Origin: Arthrobacter sp. V1I7
GTDB taxonomy: Bacteria; Actinomycetota; Actinomycetes; Actinomycetales; Micrococcaceae
Direction: 5' to 3'
NCBI RefSeq assembly: GCF_030817015.1
Contig: NZ_JAUSYS010000002.1
Location: 62,001-126,000, forward strand
DNA length: 64,000 bases
The translations under genes and the position numbers were made by a program. Position 1 is the first letter of the stretch. Each line of letters opens with the position of its first letter. The notes under the pieces were generated by a model. That model did not search any database. It saw nothing but the letters and a program-made list of their open reading frames with translations, and was not told the origin of the DNA. Positions 45,441 through 56,216 of this stretch are shown here, piece by piece.

Positions 45441-46201
45441 TGCGCATTTCCAACTGCTCGGCAGTAGTGACGGGTGGCGCCTCTGGTCTGGGCCGTGCCG
45501 CGGTGGACAAGCTTCACGGCGCCGGCGCCCGAGTGGTGATCATGGATCTGCCTGGCTCCCCCGGCCAGGAATTGGCACAACAATTGGGGGACAATGCCGA
45601 ATTCGTTGCTGGCGATGTCACCGTACCGGCGGACGTGGAACGCGCAGTCGAGACGGCTGTCGCCCTCGCTCCCCTGCGCGTGGCCGTGGCAGCGGCAGGA
45701 ATCGGACCGCCCGTTCGCCTCTTTGGACGAGACGGCGTGATCGGATGGGACAAGGCGAAGCTCATTATCGACGTCAACGTCATAGGCACCTACAACCTGC
45801 TGTCCCACGCGAGCCACGCCATGTCTTACAACGAACCCGAAGACCAGGAACGCGGCGTGGTCATCTGCACAGCATCCATTGCCGCCTATGAGGGGCAAGT
45901 GGGGCAAGTTGCCTACGCTGCTTCCAAAGGCGCGGTTGTTTCCCTAACGTTGCCTGCGGCCAGGGAGCTCGCCGGTCATGCCATCCGGGTCATGACGGTG
46001 GCGCCCGGACTCTTCGATACCCCACTGATGGCATCCATGCCGGAAAAGGCAAAGCTATCGGTGGCGGCGCAGGTGCCGCACCCGGCCCGGCTGGGAGCAC
46101 CCGCAGAGTACGCGGCACTGCTGGAACATATTGTTCTGAACCCGATGTTGAACGGGGAAGTAATCCGCCTAGATGGAGCAATCCGGATGGCACCGAAATG
46201 A
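45440..46201 (+). CDS. Short-chain dehydrogenase/reductase (SDR)
   Basis: 253 residues from GTG 45440. Cofactor motif VVTGGASGLGRAAVDKL (TGxxxGxG), NAG-equivalent AAAGIG, and catalytic YAASKGAV (YxxxK). The Asp-ending second strand (VVIMDLPG) favours NAD(H) over NADP(H). The C-terminal LGAPAEYAALLEHIVLNPMLNGEVIRLDGAIRMAPK is close to 3-hydroxyacyl-CoA dehydrogenase type 2-like SDRs. It probably oxidises a hydroxy intermediate, for example a hydroxy acid released from a lactone. The next gene's ATG overlaps its stop. Confidence 0.92.
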   Translation: MRISNCSAVVTGGASGLGRAAVDKLHGAGARVVIMDLPGSPGQELAQQLGDNAEFVAGDVTVPADVERAVETAVALAPLRVAVAAAGIGPPVRLFGRDGVIGWDKAKLIIDVNVIGTYNLLSHASHAMSYNEPEDQERGVVICTASIAAYEGQVGQVAYAASKGAVVSLTLPAARELAGHAIRVMTVAPGLFDTPLMASMPEKAKLSVAAQVPHPARLGAPAEYAALLEHIVLNPMLNGEVIRLDGAIRMAPK

Positions 46202-47901
46202 TTTCACTCGACAATTGCGAACGACAAGGTGAAGAGCTCGTGAACCACGAAGCGATCTCCCGGATTCCGGGACTGCTGGCCGGACACGCGTTATCACGCG
46301 GACCCGAGGCCGCCATAGTCTCGGCGCACGGAACATTGAGCTACGAGGAACTGCACCGGCAGGCCCGCCAGTTCGCGGCAGGACTTCGCCGGATCGGCGT
46401 CAGCCCCGGCACCACCGTAGGCCTGATGTGCACCAACCGCCCTGAATGGATCGTCGCCGCCTTGGGAACGATCCTGGCGGGGGGCCGGGTTGCCGCGTTC
46501 AACACCTGGGCCAAAAGGTGGGACCTTGAACACCTGCTGGCCGAGAGCGGCTGCGAAGTGCTCATCGCCCTCTCCGGGTTCAAGACCGGCAGGACAGACC
46601 CGCTCTTACAAGAGCTGGTCCCCGAAGCGTGGGAAGCACGCCAGCGGGGCTGGAAGTCGGCGGCCTTTCACCGTCTGCGCGAGATCGTCCTGATCAACGG
46701 TAGCGAGCCGGCGCCAGGACTGCTTTCATTCCCTGACCTTCTCATCCCGGAGGCAGACAACGCCCAGTCGCTGGACCAGGAACCCCAGAATGGTGATGAT
46801 CCGATCTTGGTCCTGTACACCTCCGGTTCAACAGCGCGGCCGAAGGCAGTCCCCATCCACCACAGCACAGCCCTTGTCCACGGCCAAGCCATAGCCGAAC
46901 GCATGGCGGTGACAGCGGACGACCGCATCTGGGTTCCCGTCCCGCTCTTCTGGAGCTATGGTGGCGCCAACGCGTTGATGGTCGGCCTCACGGCAGGGGC
47001 GACCTTGGTCCTGCAGGAGGTTTTCGAGCCAGTGGAGGCCCTCGCCATCATTGAGAAGGAGCAGTGCACGGTCGCCTACACGCTGCCGAATATCACAGCT
47101 GCCCTGGTCCAACACGAAGAATTTTCGCTCGAGCGGGTACGGAGTCTGACCAAGGGCATGACCATCGGATCGTCGAAGGACGTGGAGACGGCAGCTGTTG
47201 GCCTGGGCATCACCGGCATCTGCAACGCCTACGGCTCGACAGAGCTTTACGGCGGCTGTACCGTCACACCCTGGGACTGGGACCTTGAAAAGAAGATGGC
47301 CAGCCAGGGCCCTCCGCTTCGCGGCAACACCGTGGTCATCCGGGATCACTTTAGCAGTGAGGACATGCCGGTCGGTGAGGTCGGAGAAATCACCGTTCGC
47401 GGGTACGTAACGAGCGGCTATCTCGGAGCGCCGGAACAGAACCAAGCAGCCTTCACCGACGACGGCGCATTCCGTACCGGGGACCTTGGTTTCTTTGACG
47501 AGGAGGGCTTTTTGCACCTGGTCGGCAGGGCGAGTGAAATGATCCGCACAGGTGGAATCAACATCGCACCGGTCGAGGTCGAAGAGTTCCTCCGCACGCA
47601 TCCGGCCGTGGGAGAAGTGGCCGTCGTCGGCGTTCCGGATGACCTCAAGGGCGAGGTCGCCGTTGCCTTCGTGACTCTGGCCCCGGACGCGGACATGATT
47701 GATGAAGCCGCACTGAAGGCCTACTGCCGCTCCCGGATTGCATCCTTCAAGATTCCGGCCCGGATGGCTATTTCCCGAGAGGGACTGCCACGCACCGATA
47801 CCGGCAAGCTTGCCCGCAAAACAGTGAAATCATTGGCGAAAGAGTACATGGCAAGCGCCGCCCAGCGCACCGGCGGCATCGGATCGAAGTCAATCACATG
47901 A
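46198..47901 (+). CDS. AMP-dependent acyl-CoA ligase
   Basis: 567 residues. Adenylate-forming motifs: LVLYTSGSTARPKAVPI, AYGSTELYGG, FRTGDLGFFDEEGFLHLVGR and C-terminal RTDTGKLARKTVK with the catalytic lysine. ATG 46198 overlaps the SDR stop; GTG 46240 is a possible internal start. It is a clear paralogue of the ligase at 24962-26650 and should activate the acid made by the upstream monooxygenase/hydrolase steps. Overlap with the next gene is 4 bases. Confidence 0.92.
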   Translation: MISLDNCERQGEELVNHEAISRIPGLLAGHALSRGPEAAIVSAHGTLSYEELHRQARQFAAGLRRIGVSPGTTVGLMCTNRPEWIVAALGTILAGGRVAAFNTWAKRWDLEHLLAESGCEVLIALSGFKTGRTDPLLQELVPEAWEARQRGWKSAAFHRLREIVLINGSEPAPGLLSFPDLLIPEADNAQSLDQEPQNGDDPILVLYTSGSTARPKAVPIHHSTALVHGQAIAERMAVTADDRIWVPVPLFWSYGGANALMVGLTAGATLVLQEVFEPVEALAIIEKEQCTVAYTLPNITAALVQHEEFSLERVRSLTKGMTIGSSKDVETAAVGLGITGICNAYGSTELYGGCTVTPWDWDLEKKMASQGPPLRGNTVVIRDHFSSEDMPVGEVGEITVRGYVTSGYLGAPEQNQAAFTDDGAFRTGDLGFFDEEGFLHLVGRASEMIRTGGINIAPVEVEEFLRTHPAVGEVAVVGVPDDLKGEVAVAFVTLAPDADMIDEAALKAYCRSRIASFKIPARMAISREGLPRTDTGKLARKTVKSLAKEYMASAAQRTGGIGSKSIT

Positions 47902-49079
47902 CAAGTGGACTGAGGGCTGGCCGCGGTACAGGACCGCTGACAGGCGTAAAGATCATCGAACTTGCCGGAATCGGCCCGGCGCCCTTCTGTGCAATGCTTC
48001 TAAGCGACATGGGCGCCGATGTCATTACGGTGCATCGGTCATCAATGGTCGGGCAGCCGGTGACCGATCCTGTCGCCGCCATGACCCAGGGAACCCTCGC
48101 GAGGGGTCGCCGCTCGATCGGCGTTGATCTAAAAAACCCGGAAGGTCAGGCGGTTCTGCTTGATCTACTCACCAGTGCCGACGCGATCCTCGAAGGATTC
48201 AGGCCTGGGGTGATGGAGCGGCTCGGTTTGGGACCGGACATCTGCCAAAAGCGCAACCCGGCGCTGGTGTACGGCCGCATATCCGGCTGGGGCCAAGAGG
48301 GGCCTTACGCCCAGACCGCCGGCCATGACATCAACTACATCGCGTTGTCCGGAGTGCTTGCGCATATTGGCCGTCGCGGGGAAAAGCCTGTTCCGCCGCT
48401 GCCCTTGGTGGGCGATTTCGGGGGCGGAGGATTGTTGTTTGCGTTAGGGGTGGTGGCCGCATTGTTCGAGGCACGCGGCTCCGGGCATGGACAGGTGGTT
48501 GATGCTGCCATGGTGGACGGCTCTGCACTGTTGATGACGATGATGTACGAGCTGTTGGGCCGCGGCCAGTGGGACGAGGAACGGGAAGCCAACATGAACG
48601 ATGGCGGTGCTCCGTTTTACGACGTCTACGAGACGGCCGATGAAAAATACGTTTCAATTGCGGCAATGGAGCCCAAGTTTTTCGCTGAACTGATCACTCG
48701 TGTTGGACTGGACCAACAGGATCTTCCCGAGCAATGGGACCAGTCACAGTGGTTGCCGGAGAAGGCAAGGCTCGGCGAGCTGTTTCGTACTAAGACTCGG
48801 GACGAGTGGTGCGAAATCCTGGAAGGTACAGATGCCTGCTTCGCTCCCGTACTCACCATGTCGGAGGCCCCGCACCATCCGCACAACGTGCACCGGGGCT
48901 CTTTTATTGAAATCGGCGGCATAACCCAGCCCGCCCCAGCCCCGAGATTCAGCAGGACTCCCGCGTCCGTCCGGCGGCCGGCCGCTGATCCGGGTCAACA
49001 CACTGACGAGATCCTCGCCGAGGCGGGTCTAAGTTCCCAGCGAATTGCGGTGCTCCGGAAGGGAGGTGCCGTTGCCTAG
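47898..49079 (+). CDS. Class III CoA-transferase family protein, alpha-methylacyl-CoA racemase-like
   Basis: 393 residues. GVKIIELAGIGPAPFCAMLLSDMGADVI is the family III start. LARGRRSIGVDLKNPEGQAVLLDLL, GRISGWGQEGPYAQTAGHDINYIALSGVL (with the Asp expected for racemases) and FYDVYETADEKYVSIAAMEPKFFAELI match alpha-methylacyl-CoA racemases more than CoA-transferases. It would epimerise the 2-methyl group of a branched acyl-CoA so that beta-oxidation can go on. This points to a methyl-branched, perhaps terpenoid, substrate. Its stop is overlapped by the hydrolase start. Confidence 0.85.
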   Translation: MTSGLRAGRGTGPLTGVKIIELAGIGPAPFCAMLLSDMGADVITVHRSSMVGQPVTDPVAAMTQGTLARGRRSIGVDLKNPEGQAVLLDLLTSADAILEGFRPGVMERLGLGPDICQKRNPALVYGRISGWGQEGPYAQTAGHDINYIALSGVLAHIGRRGEKPVPPLPLVGDFGGGGLLFALGVVAALFEARGSGHGQVVDAAMVDGSALLMTMMYELLGRGQWDEEREANMNDGGAPFYDVYETADEKYVSIAAMEPKFFAELITRVGLDQQDLPEQWDQSQWLPEKARLGELFRTKTRDEWCEILEGTDACFAPVLTMSEAPHHPHNVHRGSFIEIGGITQPAPAPRFSRTPASVRRPAADPGQHTDEILAEAGLSSQRIAVLRKGGAVA

Positions 49080-50112
49080 GGCCGTGGAGGACCAGACAGG
49101 ATGGCCCGCACCGATTGAGCGCATCGATCCCCAAATGCGCCCACAGCTGGAAGGACTGCTGGCCACAATAGGGCCTGGCGGATTTCAGGGAATTCCAGAC
49201 TTGAACCTTCGCAGGCAGCGCCATGCCGAGGTTATGGAAATGGCGGCGGGTCGTGCCCCGGATGAAACCCGGGTGCAGCGGCAGGACTTCACCATTTCGC
49301 GGGGCAGCGGCAAGCCCGGTCTGGACGTACGGGTCTACCGGCCTCAGGCCTTGGTGCCCCCGTCGGCTGGGATCCTTTACATCCACGGCGGGGGCATGGT
49401 GATGGGCAGCATCGCTGCGGACGACGCGTACGCAGCAGCTCTGGCCGTGGACGTGGGCTGCACAGTGGTGTCCGTTGGGTACGGCCTGGCCCCGGAAAAT
49501 CCCGGCACCGGACCAGTCGAAGACTGCTACGACGCCCTCGTCTGGCTAGTGGCCCAAGCCTCGGAAATCGGCGTGGACGTCGGCCGGCTGGCAGTGTTCG
49601 GCGTCAGTGCAGGAGGAGGAATTGCCTGCGGCCTCTCCCTGCTGGCCCGGGATCGCGGGACACCCCGGCTCACGTATCAAATGCTCATCTATCCGATGCT
49701 AGATGACCGCAGCGCCACACCGTCTTCGCACGCAATTGTGGACTTGGGCGTCTGGGACCGCGCCGCGAATTTGGAAGCCTGGCGGCATCTGCTGGGCGAA
49801 GATGTCGGCGGCTCTGATGTCTCGCCCTACGCTGCGCCGGCGCGAGAGACGGAGTTGTCCGGCCTCCCCGCGACGTATCTGGATGTAGGAGACCTGGACC
49901 TATTCTTCGACGAGGACATCCAACTGGCGCAACGGCTCGCAAATTGTGGGGTTCCCTTGGAGCTGCACGTGTATCCCGGCGCCTATCACGGCTTTGATCA
50001 GATCGCCCCGGGGGCCGATATGGCCAAGACGGCCCGTGGCAACCGACTGGCGGCCCTGCGTCGTGCCCTGGCAACTGCAAGCTCCGCAATTCAATCTGAA
50101 GGCAGGAAATGA
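49066..50112 (+). CDS. Alpha/beta hydrolase, hormone-sensitive-lipase (GDXG) family
   Basis: 348 residues from GTG 49066 with GGAAGGG just upstream; TTG 49072 and GTG 49084 are alternatives. The oxyanion motif HGGGMVMGS (HGGG) near residue 110 and the nucleophile GVSAGGG (GxSxG) near 185 are intact, as are the Asp (DVGDLDLF) and His (GAYHGF) of the triad. This family includes esterases and the monoterpene lactone hydrolase of Rhodococcus. In this operon it is the natural candidate to open the Baeyer-Villiger product. Confidence 0.9.
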   Translation: MPLPRAVEDQTGWPAPIERIDPQMRPQLEGLLATIGPGGFQGIPDLNLRRQRHAEVMEMAAGRAPDETRVQRQDFTISRGSGKPGLDVRVYRPQALVPPSAGILYIHGGGMVMGSIAADDAYAAALAVDVGCTVVSVGYGLAPENPGTGPVEDCYDALVWLVAQASEIGVDVGRLAVFGVSAGGGIACGLSLLARDRGTPRLTYQMLIYPMLDDRSATPSSHAIVDLGVWDRAANLEAWRHLLGEDVGGSDVSPYAAPARETELSGLPATYLDVGDLDLFFDEDIQLAQRLANCGVPLELHVYPGAYHGFDQIAPGADMAKTARGNRLAALRRALATASSAIQSEGRK

Positions 50113-50113
50113 C

Positions 50114-51484
50114 ATGGGTTCTAACCCCAAACGTATCGCTGTAATCGGCGCCGGCGCGGCCGGGCTGTGCGCCGCGAAACACCTCATTGCGCTCAACCAG
50201 GATGTCACTGTGTTTGAGCTGGGCTCTCATGTGGGCGGCCTGTGGGTCTATGAGAATGACAGCGGTCGAAGCCCGGCCTACCGTTCACTTCATATCAACT
50301 CCGAAGCCAAAGTGACCGGCTATCGGGACTTCCCTTTGCCGAAGGATTCGGCTCTGTTTCCCTCTCACGAGGAAATCCGGGCGTACTTGGAAGCCTATGC
50401 CGAGCGTTTTGGTGTGACCAGCCGTATCCGGTTCAATTCGAAGGTCACGGCTATTGAGCCAATGGATGCTGCAGAAGACCCGACATGGCAGGTCACGCTG
50501 GATGACGGTTCGAGCGATGTCTTCGACCAAGTAGTCGTTGCCAACGGGCATCAGGCCGTGCCGACCGACCCACCGTTCGCCAAGGATTTCACCGGGACGT
50601 ACCTCCATTCCCTCAACTACCGCACCCCTGAACCCTTCACGGGCAAGAACGTGTTGGTCATCGGCACCGGAAACAGCGGCCTTGATATTGCGGCTGACGT
50701 CTGCACGGTGACAAAATCTACAACCATTTCGGCGCGCTCACCCGTACTGATCATGCCGAGGATGGTGCTCGGTGTGCCTCTTTCCCGGGTCTTGGCTAAG
50801 GTGGAGCGGCCGTGGGTTCCATGGCTGCTCAGGCGCAGAATTCGGGAACTCGTCACCCGGCTCGTCCACGGATCGATGGAGCAATGGGGATTTTCAACGC
50901 CCAAGATACGAACGCATCCGGCCAGCCACCCGACGATCATTTCCCAGATCGCTTGGAACCGCATCGACGTGCGTCCCGGCGTCACGGCAGTCCAAGGCCA
51001 CGAAGTGCGCTTCGCCGACGGCAGTTCGGCTTCCTACGACGCCATCATTGCTGCAACCGGTTATGAGGTTGACCTCCCCTTCCTCACCGACGAACTCTCC
51101 CCGGTGGTCGGCCACCGCATCGACCTTTACCGAAGGATGGTTCACCCCCACTGGAAGGGGCTCTATTTCGTCGGCCTGTTCGACGTCAGCGGTGGGGCCA
51201 ATATCCGGATGATGGACATCCAATGCAGGTGGCTCGCCGCACTCGTCCAGGGACGAATCGAGCTGCCCGGCGAAGACAAGATGCGGGCCTCATTTCAGGC
51301 AGAACAACGCCGGATGGCTTCGCTGTATCCGGATAAGCCCCGGTACGGTCTGGAGCTCGATCCTCGGGAGTACGGCCTGGCGCTGCGTGCAGATCTTCAG
51401 AACAGTGCCCCTGCACTCGCGTCCCCCTCGGAAGCCGCCGACCTGGGGGTGCCATCGCAGGAGTCTCGGACACCCATAGGTTAA
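50114..51484 (+). CDS. Flavin-containing monooxygenase (FMO-type)
   Basis: 456 residues from ATG 50114, one base after the hydrolase stop, with AGGAAA upstream. FAD motif VIGAGAAGLCAAKHL, FMO fingerprint FTGTYLHSLNY (FxGxxxHxxxY), NADP motif VIGTGNSGLDIAADV, and the ATG-type AATGYEVDLPFL. It is a class B flavoprotein like the enzyme that opens the operon, but shorter and of the FMO branch. It may carry out a second oxygenation or an N- or S-oxygenation; the substrate is open. It is the last structural gene before tetR. Confidence 0.9.
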   Translation: MGSNPKRIAVIGAGAAGLCAAKHLIALNQDVTVFELGSHVGGLWVYENDSGRSPAYRSLHINSEAKVTGYRDFPLPKDSALFPSHEEIRAYLEAYAERFGVTSRIRFNSKVTAIEPMDAAEDPTWQVTLDDGSSDVFDQVVVANGHQAVPTDPPFAKDFTGTYLHSLNYRTPEPFTGKNVLVIGTGNSGLDIAADVCTVTKSTTISARSPVLIMPRMVLGVPLSRVLAKVERPWVPWLLRRRIRELVTRLVHGSMEQWGFSTPKIRTHPASHPTIISQIAWNRIDVRPGVTAVQGHEVRFADGSSASYDAIIAATGYEVDLPFLTDELSPVVGHRIDLYRRMVHPHWKGLYFVGLFDVSGGANIRMMDIQCRWLAALVQGRIELPGEDKMRASFQAEQRRMASLYPDKPRYGLELDPREYGLALRADLQNSAPALASPSEAADLGVPSQESRTPIG

Positions 51485-51546
51485 GGCCCATCAAAAAATC
51501 GGCGGGGTTGTGCGAGACCGGCGGGCGGACAGTGCGCTACGATTTC

Positions 51547-51566
51547 TATTAGACGGTTAGTAAGTT
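51547..51566 (+). promoter_or_regulatory. TetR-type palindrome variant upstream of tetR (site D)
   Basis: TATTAGACGGTTAGTAAGTT (51547-51566) lies 21 bases upstream of the tetR ATG. It aligns with site F, including flanks (TTTCTA on the left, ACCTTA/ATCTTA on the right), and more loosely with sites A, B, C and E. Its position suggests autorepression by the TetR protein. Confidence 0.55.
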
Positions 51567-51587
51567 ACCTTAGGAGTGGTTGACGTC

Positions 51588-52208
51588 ATGCCAAAAAGTC
51601 AAGACGTCGGGAGCCGGTCCACGCGGCCCACCGAGCGGGCCTTCATCGCCGTTGCGACGGAGTTGTTCGCCGAGAAGGGTTATTACGGTACGTCACTGAC
51701 TGATCTGGCGCAGGCGCTGGGGCTGACGACCGCGAGCCTCTACTACCACATCAACAACGGAAAGCCAGAGCTTCTGTTCCGCGTTCTTGAGACAGGTATG
51801 GCCAACTTTCTGACACGCTTGGAAGAGATTGATGCGGCGGAGATGGATCCGAGGACAAAGCTTCGCCGAGCCGTGGAAAACCACTTGGATTTTGTGCTTA
51901 ATAACCAGAAGGCAGTCGCCGTCTTTCTCCGTGAACGCCGCTTTCTGGAGCCGGAGTATCGGGACCTGCATCAGTCCAGGATTGACCGATATGACCACCT
52001 GTTTACCGAAATTGTCCGGCGGGCGATGGAGGAGAAGGAGATCCCGGCCGGCGATCCAACGCTTGTTCGGCTTTCGATTCTGGGCATGATCAACTGGGTG
52101 GTGGAGTGGTATTCGCCAGACGGTCGCTTGGATCAGGCCGATATTCTCGAAGCGATGACCCGGTTAATCATGGACCAAATGCTCTGCCGCCCAACCACAG
52201 TCATTTAG
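51588..52208 (+). CDS. TetR-family transcriptional regulator
   Basis: 206 residues from ATG 51588, with AGGAG at 51572; GTG 51576 is in frame but lies inside the ribosome site. The N-terminal helix-turn-helix is AFIAVATELFAEKGYYGTSLTDLAQALGLTTASLYYHINNG, a textbook TetR domain. The ligand domain contains FLRERRFLEPEYRDLHQSRIDRYDHLFTEIV and ILGMINWVVEWYSPDGRLDQADI, as in TetR proteins that sense acyl-CoA esters or hydrophobic acids (family inference). A palindrome is just upstream, and five related sites in the window are its likely targets. Confidence 0.93.
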   Translation: MPKSQDVGSRSTRPTERAFIAVATELFAEKGYYGTSLTDLAQALGLTTASLYYHINNGKPELLFRVLETGMANFLTRLEEIDAAEMDPRTKLRRAVENHLDFVLNNQKAVAVFLRERRFLEPEYRDLHQSRIDRYDHLFTEIVRRAMEEKEIPAGDPTLVRLSILGMINWVVEWYSPDGRLDQADILEAMTRLIMDQMLCRPTTVI

Positions 52209-52531
52209 GGCGATCTAAGGAAAGACTGTGCAAGGGTCAATTGGAAAGGCACCCTGCACAGTTGGGGCGGTCGCACCGGCGACACGGCCGCGCTGGTCCC
52301 AGACCGGGGCATGACGGTACCGGCCTGTCAACTTAGCGCATCCCGTGGCACCGCGATTTCGGGTCATCTCCGAGCTCCGGTGCAAGCACCATAGAGGCAA
52401 CCAAGGCATGGGGCGTCGTCTCGACCATTCGTTCGCGTCGGGTTTGCCGCCTGGCCGCGGTTCAGGGTCCTCGGCAGCGCCATCTCCTTCCAGGAATCTT
52501 GGGGAGGCATCGTCGTCGGGCCTGCGGGGGG
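52209..52531. other. Intergenic stretch between convergent tetR and acs
   Basis: About 320 bases. It contains the hairpin at 52225-52262, listed separately; otherwise I see no gene or site. Confidence 0.45.
52225..52262 (+). terminator. Hairpin after tetR
   Basis: ACTGTGCAAGGGT (52225-52237) pairs with ACCCTGCACAGT (52251-52262) with one bulged A and a 13-base loop. It lies 17 bases after the tetR stop. No U-tract follows, which is common for actinobacterial terminators. Confidence 0.6.
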
Positions 52532-54532
<2,001 letters not shown>

Positions 54533-54742
54533 TTTTAGTCTCCCTCAATTGTTTGGTGGCGCGCGTATCGGCCAAGGTGATCCTCAACGTCGGGTGGGCT
54601 CATTGTTGATTCCTGTGTGCCCCGGTTACGTCGCTGGCCCGTCCTGCAAACTGCAACCCTGGGGTCACCGATGTGGAGCCCCCGCGGTCTTCAGTGAGTG
54701 AGGACGTGCTCCGTTCCCGCACGGCCACCGCCAGCATCCCTT

Positions 54743-54784
54743 GATGCCCGTCTCCCTAACGGTTAGCGCACCGAGACGGGCATC
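54743..54784 (-). terminator. Perfect 12-bp hairpin upstream of acs
   Basis: GATGCCCGTCTC (54743-54754) and GAGACGGGCATC (54773-54784) are exact complements around an 18-base loop. It lies between the leftward promoter at site E and the acs start (54532), so it could end a transcript or act as an attenuator in the acs leader. Confidence 0.5.
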
Positions 54785-54937
54785 CTGCAGGAGCACTTAG
54801 CCTTGACTGGTCCCGCTTGAACCTAGCTGCCTGTCTACGAGGGAATCGTGGCGAAGGCATATCGCCCGGCTAGCCGGCAAGTAACCGGACGTTCACCACT
54901 CTGCGTTTCCCACGTTGTCTTGGCGGGTTCAGGGACT

Positions 54938-54985
54938 TGCTAAGCGATCAATAAGCACCGTAATGGCCGTTGGGGAGGCTGTCAA
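54938..54985 (-). promoter_or_regulatory. Promoter with TetR-type palindrome (site E)
   Basis: On the minus strand TTGACA (54985-54980), 17 bases, TACGGT (54962-54957), then the palindrome, read on the plus strand as TGCTAAGCGATCAATAAGCA (54938-54957). The layout matches site B almost exactly. It reads leftwards towards acs, about 400 bases away, or towards a gene now lost. Confidence 0.65.
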
Positions 54986-55428
54986 GGACCGGGTCGCATC
55001 TAACCAGGCGGCGTGGCAACAATGTAAGCAAAGAGACGGACTTCTGAGCGGGCGGACATCACAGTAGGGGCAAGACATACGACCAGCAAAATTTTGAGGG
55101 ACCGGGCCGCAAGCCCTATTCGCAGGCAACACCGGAGCTCGACGACGCCTTGCGGCGGTACTAGAGCACACCGATTCGTGGACCCGGCCCAAAAAGCGGA
55201 AGTCGCCGGCCGCCATCCGTAGGTCCACAACGAACTCACTAGCCACGTTCGCGATCACAGCGCCGGGATTCTTCTCCTCACTGCCAAGGTCGCTTTCCGC
55301 CAGTTGGCAGTATGCAAATACCGGAACGTCCCGCAAGCCAACGGCATGGGCGCAACCGTATCGAACTCACCGCGCGCTCAGGCCCCAGGGTCCATTTGCT
55401 CAGACGCAATCATGCAACCCGCGTGAGG

Positions 55429-55457
55429 TATATTTTCTACTAATCGTCCAGTAAGCT
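55429..55457 (+). promoter_or_regulatory. -10 box with TetR-type palindrome variant (site F)
   Basis: TATATT (55429-55434) is followed by TACTAATCGTCCAGTAAGCT (55438-55457). The right flank CTATCTTA matches the flank of site D at tetR. It lies 30 bases upstream of a strong ribosome site. No clear -35 was seen. Confidence 0.55.
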
Positions 55458-55487
55458 ATCTTAATTCAAACTTCGCAAGGAGGTGGC

Positions 55488-55667
55488 ATGAATCAGGCAC
55501 CAATGATGCCTGAGGCGCCGTATGACCAGCTGGGACAAGCTGCACGAGAGATGCTGGGCAGGAGACGCACGCACCGGGAAGCCTTCTCGCCGCCAAAGGA
55601 ACGCCTTTGGATGGAGGTGGTGACTGTCGATCCGTCAACCCGCCACCCTGGAGTCCACCGGTGTTGA
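55488..55667 (+). pseudogene. Truncated gene start behind site F
   Basis: AAGGAGG, five bases before ATG 55488, is the best Shine-Dalgarno in the region. The 59-residue frame reads APYDQLGQAAREMLGRRRTH and then REAFSPPKERLWMEVVTVDPS before running into unrelated residues and a stop. The first ~45 residues look like the start of a real protein. With promoter, operator and ribosome site in place but no body, it is most likely a gene deleted after its 5' end. I do not recognise the family. Confidence 0.45.
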
Positions 55668-55832
55668 CGGCGACAACATCGTTTTATTCAAAAAGTCATG
55701 TCGAAGTAATTTCATCAAAGAATTGCCACTGACCCCGCCAGTAAAAGATCCGGAAAATCCGGCTTAGGTGCTCCGAGAGAGCTGCGGCGGTCCGGCATTT
55801 AAACCTCTCAAAACCGAATCATCGGAGGCACC

Positions 55833-56216
55833 ATGCACCAGAATAATACGACATTTAGCGGGAATGAGGGGGTGACCGTGCCGCATCGTCTCCAAACGGA
55901 CATTGACCACGCTCCTCGCTGGCAGGACGTGCTTCAAGCTCCAGCATTCCAGGAACTGATGAAGAAGAAAAAGGCCTTCATCCTTCCATCGGTGGTCTTC
56001 TTCTCGGTCTTCTATCTGGCATGGCCGATTCTGGGCGGTTTCACGACATTGTTGGATGCACCGACCATCGGCGAGATGCCCTTGGCCTATGTCTACGGCT
56101 TTTCACAGTTTCCATTGATGCTGATACTGCTTTCCTTGTATCGGCGGCAGGCATCCAAATGGGATGACCTCGCCCAGCAAGCACTTGCAGAAGCCACCGA
56201 AAGGAGAGTTGGATGA
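55833..56216 (+). CDS. DUF485 membrane protein, symporter partner
   Basis: 127 residues. WQDVLQAPAFQELMKKKKAFILPSVVFFSVFYLAWPIL is the DUF485 signature. Two membrane helices (about 50-70 and 88-108) are joined by a short loop. DUF485 proteins (YjcH in E. coli) lie directly upstream of acetate/solute symporters; here the stop overlaps the symporter start by 4 bases. Its role is thought to be accessory to the transporter. Confidence 0.88.
   Translation: MHQNNTTFSGNEGVTVPHRLQTDIDHAPRWQDVLQAPAFQELMKKKKAFILPSVVFFSVFYLAWPILGGFTTLLDAPTIGEMPLAYVYGFSQFPLMLILLSLYRRQASKWDDLAQQALAEATERRVG

Larger units (their letters stand above)
54533..55832. other. 1.3-kb gap with regulatory and decayed elements
   Basis: Between acs and the DUF485 gene no full gene is supported. 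The gap holds a strong hairpin (54743-54784), promoter/operator sites E and F, a truncated coding start (55488-55667), and a minus-strand open stretch around 55160-55336 that begins MRDVPVFAYCQLAESDLG and may be a protein relic I cannot identify. Confidence 0.5.

Noticed and set aside
54929..55336. Minus-strand frame of 135 residues starting MRDVPVFAYCQL
   Set aside because: Only the first ~55 residues look protein-like, the rest is low-quality, and it runs through promoter site E. Kept as a possible relic in the gap entry, not called as a gene.
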